NCBI GenBank assembly: GCA_041676645.1
Contig: JBAYRO010000153.1
Coordinates: forward strand, 1 to 5,278
Direction: 5' to 3'
Source of the DNA: JAMLIN01 sp041676645
GTDB taxonomy: Bacteria > Pseudomonadota > Gammaproteobacteria > Burkholderiales > Burkholderiaceae_E
DNA length: 5,278 nucleotides
Both the position numbers and the translations under genes were made by a program. The notes under the pieces were generated by a model. It was not told the DNA's origin, did no database searches, and was given only the letters and a program-made list of their open reading frames with translations. The stretch's first letter is position 1. The number at the start of each line of letters is the position of its first letter. Shown here in pieces: positions 1-5,278 of the stretch.

Positions 1-1
1 C

Positions 2-2086
2 TGGCCGGCGCTGCGCGAGGACCTGCAGCTCTTCCAGGCGGCGCCCAATCGCGACGGATCGCCGGCCTGGATGATCCAGGATCCGGTGGGCAATCGCTTC
101 TTCCGGATCGGCTGGGTCGAGTTCGAGGTGCTGTCGCGGTGGCCCCTCGGTGACCCGGGCCGCATTGCCGCCGCGATCACCGCCGAGACGCCGCTGGCGA
201 TCGATGCCGACGACGTCCTGCAGACGGTGGAGTTCCTGCGCCAGCAGCAGTTGCTGCGGGTGAACGACCCGCAGGGCGTGGCGCTGCTCGAGGCGATCGC
301 CCGGCGGGCGAATCCGGCGCGCTGGAAGTGGCTGCTGCACAACTACCTGTTCATCCGCATCCCCCTGGTGAGGCCGCAGCGCTTCCTCGGCTGGCTCGCG
401 CCGAAGCTGGGTTTCCTCTATACACGCGGGTGCGCGATCGCGGTGCTGGCGGCGACGATCCTCGGCCTGCTGCTGGCCGCCCGCCAGTGGGATGTGTTCG
501 TCCATACCTTCAGCGATGTGATGAGCCCCGCGGGCATCGCCGGCTTCGCGCTTGCGCTGGTGTTCGCCAAGACCCTGCACGAGCTCGGCCACGCCGTGAC
601 CGCGACCCGGCTGGGCGTGCGGGTCGCCCACATGGGCGTCGCGTTCCTCGTGCTCTGGCCGATGCTCTACACCGATACCGGGGAATCCTGGAAGCTGGCG
701 GACCGGCGCGATCGCTTTCGCATTGCCGCCGCCGGCATGGCGGTCGAGTTCGCTCTAGCCGGCATCGCGACGCTTGCCTGGAGCCTGGCCGACGACGGCG
801 CGCTGCGATCGGCACTGTTCTTCCTCGCGACCACGAGCTGGGTCCTGACCCTGGCGATCAACGCCAGCCCCTTCATGCGCTTCGATGGCTACTTCCTGCT
901 GTCGGATGCGCTCGACCTGCCCAACCTGCATGCGCGCAGCTTCGCGCTGGCCCGTGCGATGCTGCGGCGTCGGCTCCTCGGGCTGGCCGAGCCCGATCCG
1001 GAAGCCTTCGAGCCGGGCCTGCGCCGCTTCCTGATCGGCTTCGCCTTCACCACCTGGATCTACCGGCTGGTCGTCTTCATCGGGATCGCGATCGCGGTCT
1101 ACCATGTGTTCTTCAAGGCGCTCGGCCTGCTGCTCTTCGCGGTCGAGATCGCCTGGTTCATCCTGCGGCCGCTCTGGTCCGAACTCGGCGTCTGGTACGA
1201 GCGGCGCGCCGAAGTGGGCCGGGTGCGCGGTATCGCGCTGCTCCTGGTGCTGGTGGCGATATTCGCGCTGCTGGCCCTGCCGTGGCGCGGTTCGGTGCGG
1301 GCCGAAGCCTGGCTGCATTCGGCGCAGCAGCAGCGCCTGTACAGTCCTTTCGCGGCGCGCATTGTCGAGTTGCCCGACGAAGGTCCGGTGGCGGCCGGCG
1401 CCCGGCTGGCGCTGCTCGATTCACCCGATACCCGCAGCCGTGCCGACCAGGCCGGCATCCTCGCCGCGGCGCTTGCCGTGCAGCGCGACCAGAGCGTCGG
1501 CCACCGCAGCGAGGCCGCCGAGAGGGCCAAGCGGCTCGGCGAACAGCTCGCCCGCCAGCTCGCCGAACTCGGCGCCGAGCGCGGCGAACTCGAGCGGCTC
1601 ACGCTGGTGGCGGACTTCGATGGCGTAGTGGTCGACCTCGACCGGGAATTGCGCCCCGGCGGCTGGATCTCCGCGAACCAGCCGATCGCGATGGTGATCG
1701 ACCCGCAGGACTGGATGGTGGACGCGCTGGTCGGGCAGCGTGACCTCGACCGGCTGCGCATCGGGGCGCCGGCGCGCTTCCATCGGCGCGGCGACTGGGA
1801 GGTGCTCGAGGGCGAGGTCGTCGCGATCGACACGGCGCGGATGCAACGGCTGCCGGATCCGATGCTGGCGGCCGACCGGGGCGGCCGCATCCCGGTGCTG
1901 CGCGGCGACGACGACCGGGAGATCCCCCGTGATGTGTTCTACCGGGTGCGCATCCGGGTCGACGGCGCGCCGATGCAGATGCGATCGGGCCTCGGCTCGG
2001 TGCGCATCGAAGGCGAGCCGCGCAGCCTGCTGCGCGAGGCGCTGGTTTCGGTGGCGGCGGTGCTGGTGCGCGAGAGTGGTTTCTAG
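2..2086 (+). CDS. M50 metallopeptidase / HlyD-like adaptor fusion membrane protein (5' end outside window)
   Basis: The reading frame is open from the window edge. An ATG at 71 exists, but 23 in-frame residues before it continue the same fold, so the true start lies upstream; 694 residues are visible. Residue numbers below count from that ATG. Residues 1-65 resemble a PqqD-like winged helix. The core carries HELGH (170-174, zinc ligands and catalytic Glu) in a hydrophobic segment. It also has N264-x2-P267-x4-D272-G, the second M50 motif that supplies the third zinc ligand, so the site looks catalytically intact. About six to eight hydrophobic segments span 120-404. From 423 the protein becomes HlyD-like: half of a lipoyl-type barrel (423-452), a short charged helical hairpin (455-510), the second barrel half (511-545) and a beta-rich tail. 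Proteins of this architecture are usually annotated as site-2 protease or HlyD-family efflux adaptors and often sit next to a separate HlyD gene. I infer a role in exporting or processing a peptide across the inner membrane; the substrate is unknown. Confidence 0.88.
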   Translation, partial: WPALREDLQLFQAAPNRDGSPAWMIQDPVGNRFFRIGWVEFEVLSRWPLGDPGRIAAAITAETPLAIDADDVLQTVEFLRQQQLLRVNDPQGVALLEAIARRANPARWKWLLHNYLFIRIPLVRPQRFLGWLAPKLGFLYTRGCAIAVLAATILGLLLAARQWDVFVHTFSDVMSPAGIAGFALALVFAKTLHELGHAVTATRLGVRVAHMGVAFLVLWPMLYTDTGESWKLADRRDRFRIAAAGMAVEFALAGIATLAWSLADDGALRSALFFLATTSWVLTLAINASPFMRFDGYFLLSDALDLPNLHARSFALARAMLRRRLLGLAEPDPEAFEPGLRRFLIGFAFTTWIYRLVVFIGIAIAVYHVFFKALGLLLFAVEIAWFILRPLWSELGVWYERRAEVGRVRGIALLLVLVAIFALLALPWRGSVRAEAWLHSAQQQRLYSPFAARIVELPDEGPVAAGARLALLDSPDTRSRADQAGILAAALAVQRDQSVGHRSEAAERAKRLGEQLARQLAELGAERGELERLTLVADFDGVVVDLDRELRPGGWISANQPIAMVIDPQDWMVDALVGQRDLDRLRIGAPARFHRRGDWEVLEGEVVAIDTARMQRLPDPMLAADRGGRIPVLRGDDDREIPRDVFYRVRIRVDGAPMQMRSGLGSVRIEGEPRSLLREALVSVAAVLVRESGF

Positions 2087-3087
2087 CGGCGGAGCGGGGC
2101 GAATTTCCGGCGATAGATTCCCGGCGTCATGCGCACGATGCGCTTGAACACCCGGCGGAACGCCGCCGCCTCTTCGTAGCCGACCTCCCAGCTGATCCGG
2201 TCGATCGAGGCATCGTCGCGCTCCAGGCGGCGTTTCGCTTCCTCGACGCGGGTGTGCTGGACATAGTTCATCGGCGAATAGCCCGTCGCCTTCCGGAAGC
2301 GGCGCTCGAAGCTGCGCAGCGAAAGCCCCGACAGGCGGGTCATCGCCGCGACCGGATTCGCGAGCGGGAAGTTCTCGTCCAGCCATCGCTGGGATTCCAG
2401 GACCAGGGCATCGCCGTGCCCGGTACGCGGCGAGAAGGGCAGGTAAGGCGTCTGGCCGCTCGCATGTCGCTCCAGAAGCTCGAACCGGGCGATCGCCCGC
2501 GAAGCGGCTACGCCGACGAAGCGCTCGATCAGGTAGAGGGCGAGGTCCTGCCAGGACGCGGCGCCGCCGGCCATGACGAACTCCTCGCGCTCGCCCGCCG
2601 TCACCAGGACCTCGTGCACGCACATCTCGATCCCGGGAAAGGCCTGTTGCATGGCCGGTGCGAACGACCAGTGGGTAGTCGCCCGCCGGCCCTCGAGAAG
2701 TCCCGTCTCGGCGAGCAGGACCAGCCCGGTGCAGGCGGAGCACAGCACGGCTCCGCGTTCGTGCATGCCGCGCAGCCATCGCACGAGTTCCGGGTGCTGG
2801 CGGTGCTTGCCAGGCTCGACGGCCATGGCCGGGAGGATGACGATGTCGCTGTGCTCGATCTCCGCGATCGAGCGCTGGATCCTGATGGGCAGTCCGCTCG
2901 GTGCGGTGAGCGTCTTTCGCGACCGTCCGACGATTTCCACGTCGAAAGGCGAGATGGCCGGCACATCGTCGTAGAAATCGGCCACCACCGGAAACGAGGT
3001 CAGCAGTTCGTAGAGACCGGTGATCGGCGAGGACAGGCTGCCGGGCACGGCGGCCAAGCTTACATGGAGAGCGGCGCTTCCTGCCAT
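2083..3087 (-). CDS. GlxA-type transcriptional regulator (DJ-1/PfpI-like domain + AraC HTH)
   Basis: A 334-residue cytoplasmic DNA-binding regulator. Residues 8-195 form a class I amidotransferase-like (DJ-1/PfpI) domain with the nucleophile-elbow segment SACTG (Cys119), followed by LLAETGLLEGRRATTHW (124-140), a hallmark of GlxA-type regulators. The C-terminal part holds two AraC-family helix-turn-helix units, 244-272 (ending RRFRKATGYSP) and 294-329 (with ISWEVGYEE and the RMTPGIYRRKF end). The length is normal for the family. I chose the ATG at 3087 because GGAG lies nine bases upstream on the coding strand and the family fold starts right after it. An in-frame ATG at 3192 would add 35 residues with no domain likeness and a poor ribosome site. 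In this family the N-terminal domain is thought to sense a small ligand rather than act as an enzyme, and the ligand here is unknown. It is divergent from the methyltransferase gene, a likely target. Its stop overlaps the stop of the convergent M50 gene. Confidence 0.9.
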   Translation of the reverse strand: MAGSAALHVSLAAVPGSLSSPITGLYELLTSFPVVADFYDDVPAISPFDVEIVGRSRKTLTAPSGLPIRIQRSIAEIEHSDIVILPAMAVEPGKHRQHPELVRWLRGMHERGAVLCSACTGLVLLAETGLLEGRRATTHWSFAPAMQQAFPGIEMCVHEVLVTAGEREEFVMAGGAASWQDLALYLIERFVGVAASRAIARFELLERHASGQTPYLPFSPRTGHGDALVLESQRWLDENFPLANPVAAMTRLSGLSLRSFERRFRKATGYSPMNYVQHTRVEEAKRRLERDDASIDRISWEVGYEEAAAFRRVFKRIVRMTPGIYRRKFAPLRR

Positions 3088-3229
3088 GGTCTCGATCTCC
3101 GCGACGCAAACGGACCGATCGCGTCGAGTCTCGCACTTACCGCCCGCCACCTCAAGGACGAGACTTTGGTGAATCGTGCGCGGATCGTCCATGGGGGTCG
3201 ACGCGGCACGACGACCAGGAGCGGATGCT
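3088..3229. promoter_or_regulatory. Divergent regulatory region between regulator and methyltransferase genes
   Basis: This 142-bp gap separates two divergent start codons, so it must hold promoters for both genes. I see no strong sigma-70 boxes. The best weak candidate for the regulator gene on the minus strand is TTGAGG (plus-strand 3150-3155) and GAGACT (3127-3132), 17 bases apart, matching about 7 of 12 consensus positions. An inverted repeat has arms AGTCTCG (3127-3133) and CGAGACT (3159-3165), with centres 32 bp apart. One arm covers the candidate -10 box and the other lies just upstream of the candidate -35, a plausible autoregulatory layout. A 7-bp repeat in a region this size could arise by chance. 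I see no convincing promoter for the methyltransferase gene. Confidence 0.55.
3196..3221 (+). promoter_or_regulatory. Ribosome binding site of the methyltransferase gene, preceded by a small hairpin
   Basis: AGGAG at 3217-3221 lies eight bases before the ATG at 3230. This decides the start over the in-frame GTG at 3176 and ATG at 3191, neither of which has a comparable site. Directly before it, 3196-3203 (GGTCGACG) can pair with 3209-3216 (CGACGACC) around a five-base loop, with one A-A mismatch. The hairpin ends on the base before the Shine-Dalgarno sequence. The ribosome site is well supported; any role for the hairpin is inference. Confidence 0.7.
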
Positions 3230-4288
3230 ATGACCAGGATCGACGAAAAGAAGCTCGACGCCTTCGTCGGGCAGGCACTGGGCGATCTCGCCGCCGGATT
3301 CGGGGGCGTGATGGTCAGCCTCGGCCACAAGAGTGGCCTGTACCGGGCGATGCGAGGCGGCGGCCCGATGAGCGCAGCGCGGATTGCCGAGCGGGCGGCT
3401 TGCGCCGAACGCTATGTGCGGGAGTGGCTCAACAGCCAGGCCGCCGGCGGTTATGTTGTCTATGACGCTGCGCACGACACCTACGAGCTGCCGCCCGAGC
3501 AGGCCTTGGTGCTGGCCGACGAGGACAGCCCGGTCTTCGTCCCGCCTGCCTGGGAGGTGCCAGCCTCGGTGTGGTTCGACGAAGAGCGGCTGCTGCACGC
3601 CTTCCGGACCGGCGAGGGACTGGCGTGGAGCGATCATCACGAGCGCCTGTCCTGCGGCAGCGCGGCCTTTTTCCGGGCTCCCTACCGGGCGAACCTCGTG
3701 TCGGCCTGGCTGCCGGCGCTCGATGGCGTCGTCGAAAGCCTGGAGCGGGGAGCCAGGGTCGCCGATGTGGGCTGCGGCCACGGCCATTCGACGCTCCTCA
3801 TGGCCGAGGCGTTTCCGAATTCGCGCTTCATCGGCTTCGATGCGCATCCGGATTCCATCGTCGCCGCCAGCGACAATGCAAGGCAGGCCGGTGTCGACGA
3901 TCGTGTGGAGTTCAGGGTGGCGACGGCGAAGGGCTTTCCGGGCAAGGACTACGACCTGGTGTGCTTCTTCGACTGCCTGCACGATTTCGGCGACCCGGTG
4001 GGCGCGGCTCGCCATGTGAAGGAGGCGCTGGCGCCCGACGGGATGGTGATGCTGGTCGAGCCCTTCGCCCACGACCGGATCGAGGACAACCTGAACACGA
4101 TCGGTCGGCTCTTCTACTGCGGCTCGACCGCGATATGCTGCCCGCATTCCCTGTCCGAGGAGGTCGGGATGGCGCTGGGCGCCCAGGCCGGCGAAAGCCG
4201 CCTGGCGAAGATCTTCGAGGAGGCGGGATTCCGCGGCTTCCGCCGGGTGGCCGAAAACCCGTTCAACCGGATCTTCGAGGCGCGCTGA
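3230..4288 (+). CDS. Class I SAM-dependent methyltransferase, Rv2258c-like, with N-terminal winged helix
   Basis: A 352-residue soluble protein predicted to transfer a methyl group from S-adenosylmethionine. Residues 1-90 look like the winged-helix/dimerisation domain of this family, with an MSAARIAERA helix followed by RYVREWLNSQAAGGYV. The Rossmann-type catalytic domain carries motif I VADVGCGHGHST (177-188), an acidic residue after strand 2 (D204 in FIGFDAHPDSI), FDCLHDFGDP (247-256) and LVEPFAHD (275-282). The C-terminal block CCPHSLSEEVGMALGAQAG (303-321) and the closing FRRVAENPFNRIFEAR are what I recognise from Rv2258c-type methyltransferases. The acceptor substrate is not known for most members and cannot be read from the sequence; a small-molecule acceptor is more likely than nucleic acid. 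The gene is transcribed away from the GlxA-type regulator, which may control it. No partner enzyme follows, because the next gene is convergent. Confidence 0.9.
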   Translation: MTRIDEKKLDAFVGQALGDLAAGFGGVMVSLGHKSGLYRAMRGGGPMSAARIAERAACAERYVREWLNSQAAGGYVVYDAAHDTYELPPEQALVLADEDSPVFVPPAWEVPASVWFDEERLLHAFRTGEGLAWSDHHERLSCGSAAFFRAPYRANLVSAWLPALDGVVESLERGARVADVGCGHGHSTLLMAEAFPNSRFIGFDAHPDSIVAASDNARQAGVDDRVEFRVATAKGFPGKDYDLVCFFDCLHDFGDPVGAARHVKEALAPDGMVMLVEPFAHDRIEDNLNTIGRLFYCGSTAICCPHSLSEEVGMALGAQAGESRLAKIFEEAGFRGFRRVAENPFNRIFEAR

Positions 4289-4304
4289 TGAGGCGCGCCG
4301 CGGT

Positions 4305-4324
4305 CGAGGGCGACGTGGCCCTCG
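4305..4324. terminator. GC-rich hairpin between convergent genes, possible bidirectional terminator
   Basis: CGAGGGC (4305-4311) and GCCCTCG (4318-4324) are perfect inverted repeats around a six-base loop. They lie in the 46-bp gap between the stop of the methyltransferase (4288) and the stop of the convergent small secreted protein (4335). The position fits a shared terminator. No T-run follows on either strand, so it is not a canonical intrinsic terminator and may only slow polymerase or protect RNA ends. Confidence 0.35.
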
Positions 4325-4334
4325 TCGCGGTCGC

Positions 4335-4901
4335 CTACTTCAGCACACGCTCCCGCCACCAGTTGGGTGCCGCCGCGGCGAAGTCGCCGCTCTCGTGGAG
4401 CCGGTTCGCGAGTTCCAGGCCGGCGAGGCCAGCCGGCGTATCGACCAGCCAGCGGGTGCCGCCCTCGTCGAGCGCCCGCATGACGCTGACGCCGTGGGGC
4501 GAGAGCATGCGCTGGAGCGATTGCTGATCGGTGGGCTCATGGGTGGTGAGGATCGCGCCGCCGGGCAGGGCTCGCTTGACGGCCGGGGCGGCGGCGTCGC
4601 GGAACACCGGGGATGTGCCGGGGGCAGCGACGCTGGCGGGCGCGTCCAGCGCCTTGGCTTCCGGCGCCTTGCGCTCGGCGAGCACCGCCTTGCCGCCGCG
4701 GAAATCCGCCTGCAGGTTTTCATCGACGACGAGCGCGCGGCGCCGATCACCGTCGTACCAGTGGTGGGTGGCCGCGGCCTCCGATGCGGCCATACCGGTC
4801 GTCGGCTTGGCCAGCGGAGCGAACGGCTTTGCCGGCGCGGATTCGAGCGCATGCGCGGGCAGACCCGGCAACAGCAAGGCGACGAGAAGGATTCGGATCA
4901 T
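4335..4901 (-). CDS. Secreted free-standing S8-protease propeptide-like protein
   Basis: A 188-residue exported protein. Residues 1-18 form a Sec signal peptide: MIR, a run of Leu/Val/Ala, then AHA before LES, the likely cleavage site. The mature part has no cysteines and no Asp/His/Ser triad motifs. HHWYDGDRRRALVVDENLQADFR (46-68) and a C-terminal region (96-180) ending GLELANRLHESGDFAAAAPNWW resemble, from my memory of the family, the two parts of propeptides found in front of P-domain subtilisin-like proteases. There the closing block reads roughly 'LANRLYESGLVEFAEPN'. An Ala/Pro/Lys-rich linker (about 74-95) separates them. The start codon follows the stop of the upstream protease gene after one base (TGACATG), with GGGGG seven bases before the ATG, so translation is probably coupled. 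I infer a periplasmic or secreted inhibitor or folding helper for that protease. It could instead be a diverged propeptide duplicate with another role; the propeptide likeness is recognition by eye, not a search result. Confidence 0.72.
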   Translation of the reverse strand: MIRILLVALLLPGLPAHALESAPAKPFAPLAKPTTGMAASEAAATHHWYDGDRRRALVVDENLQADFRGGKAVLAERKAPEAKALDAPASVAAPGTSPVFRDAAAPAVKRALPGGAILTTHEPTDQQSLQRMLSPHGVSVMRALDEGGTRWLVDTPAGLAGLELANRLHESGDFAAAAPNWWRERVLK

Positions 4902-4902
4902 G

Positions 4903-5278
4903 TCAGCGCCCCCAGATGCGCATCTGCCAGCCCTGGAAGATGCCGGTGTCGCCCGCCTGCAGGTCGGCGACACGCAGGATCCAGTTGCCCGCAGCCGGTT
5001 CGTTCATGTGACGGACGCTGCCGAAGCGCCAGTCGTCGTAGCCGCCGCAGAACACCGCGTTCGGCCGGGAGCTGGAAGGATCATCGAGGCAGATGCGCGG
5101 ATTGGCGAGCCGGCTCTGCAGCCCGTTGGGGCTGATGAGATCGACCTGCAGGTCGCCGGAATAGGTGTGCTCGGCGGTGAAGCGCACCTCGATGAATTCG
5201 ATCGCCTGGATGTCGCAATCGTTGACCACGAGCGAATCGCTGACGGCGTCGGCGAGGCTGTTGTCGGGGATCGGAAGC
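4903..5278 (-). CDS. C-terminal P domain of a secreted subtilisin/kexin-like (S8) protease (5' end outside window)
   Basis: Only the last 124 residues are inside the window; the frame is open to the edge, and no plausible start is present. Counted from the edge, the segment is a P (proprotein convertase, P/Homo B) domain. It opens IPDNSLADAVSDSLVVND (3-20), then has HTYSGDLQVDLISPNG (37-52), WRFGSVRHMNEPAAGNW (83-99) and ends LRVADLQAGDTGIFQGWQMRIWGR (101-124). This is the usual jelly-roll signature, including the G-W-L-V-D and GD-G-W pattern. Three cysteines (C21, C63, C77) are compatible with a disulphide, as expected for an exported protein. P domains typically follow an S8 catalytic domain, where they stabilise it, so a secreted serine protease upstream is likely but not visible. 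They also occur after metalloproteases or as stand-alone adhesive modules. The protein ends right after the P domain, with no sorting tag. It shares a transcription unit with the propeptide-like gene downstream. Confidence 0.87.
   Translation of the reverse strand, partial: LPIPDNSLADAVSDSLVVNDCDIQAIEFIEVRFTAEHTYSGDLQVDLISPNGLQSRLANPRICLDDPSSSRPNAVFCGGYDDWRFGSVRHMNEPAAGNWILRVADLQAGDTGIFQGWQMRIWGR

Noticed and set aside
1421..3136. Long minus-strand open frame of 571 codons running through the 3' half of the M50 gene and into the regulator gene
   Set aside because: It is arginine-, alanine- and histidine-rich, shows no domain likeness and overlaps two well-supported genes in other frames. Long spurious open frames are common at this GC content.
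3190..3192. Upstream in-frame ATG as the start of the GlxA-type regulator
   Set aside because: It has no good ribosome site, and the extra 35 residues show no family likeness. The ATG at 3087 has GGAG at suitable spacing and matches the usual family start.
2254..3465. Plus-strand open frame of 403 codons opposite the regulator gene
   Set aside because: It is antisense to a gene with clear GlxA/AraC motifs, has low-complexity Arg/Gly/His-rich composition and no good ribosome site; a shadow frame.
3152..4147. Minus-strand open frame of 331 codons opposite the methyltransferase
   Set aside because: It mirrors the methyltransferase codons, has no recognisable motif and would also block the divergent promoter region.
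4288..4527. ATG at 4288 overlapping the methyltransferase stop (TGATG), opening an 80-codon plus-strand frame
   Set aside because: The overlap looks like translational coupling, but the product is low-complexity and lies mostly antisense to the propeptide-like gene, which has a clear signal peptide and family likeness.
4335..4901. Small secreted gene as a degraded remnant (pseudogene) of a full protease
   Set aside because: It has an intact signal peptide, coupling to the upstream gene and a clean stop. No catalytic-domain remnants are seen in any frame downstream, where the methyltransferase gene lies. Decay cannot be fully excluded, but an intact stand-alone gene fits better.
4395..5135. 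Plus-strand open frame of 246 codons opposite the propeptide-like and P-domain genes
   Set aside because: It is Arg/Gly-rich without motifs, while the opposite strand carries unmistakable P-domain blocks.

Overview
The window is very GC-rich and densely coded, with strongly GC-biased third codon positions. It looks like a chromosomal segment of a high-GC proteobacterium. The mix of a P-domain secreted protease, an M50-HlyD fusion and a GlxA-type regulator would suit Xanthomonadales (Lysobacterales) or a nearby gammaproteobacterial group, but no marker gene here settles the taxonomy. There are no RNA genes, CRISPR arrays, insertion sequences or long repeats that I can support.

Layout. (1) 2-2086, plus strand: the 3' part of a membrane protein joining a PqqD-like N-terminal region, an M50 site-2-protease-type core with an intact zinc site, and a HlyD-like periplasmic adaptor domain. 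(2) 2083-3087, minus strand: a GlxA-type transcription regulator (DJ-1/PfpI-like domain plus AraC-type HTH), convergent with gene 1; both stop codons lie in one CTAG. (3) 3088-3229: a 142-bp divergent regulatory region. (4) 3230-4288, plus strand: a class I SAM-dependent methyltransferase of the Rv2258c-like type with an N-terminal winged-helix domain. (5) 4289-4334: a short convergent gap with a GC-rich hairpin. (6) 4335-4901, minus strand: a small secreted protein that resembles the propeptide of P-domain subtilisin-like proteases but has no catalytic domain. (7) 4903-5278, minus strand: the C-terminal P domain of a probable secreted S8 (subtilisin/kexin-like) protease, cut by the window edge; its stop codon is one base from the start codon of gene 6.

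How the genes may work together. Genes 7 and 6 form a tightly coupled transcription unit, in which a secreted protease is followed by a free-standing propeptide-like protein that could act as its inhibitor or folding helper. This is the most interesting observation in the window. Genes 2 and 4 are a divergent regulator-target pair, presumably with the regulator acting on the methyltransferase, itself, or both. Gene 1 ends a unit that begins upstream of the window, probably an export or peptide-processing system whose other parts are not visible. Nothing in the sequence ties the three units into one system.
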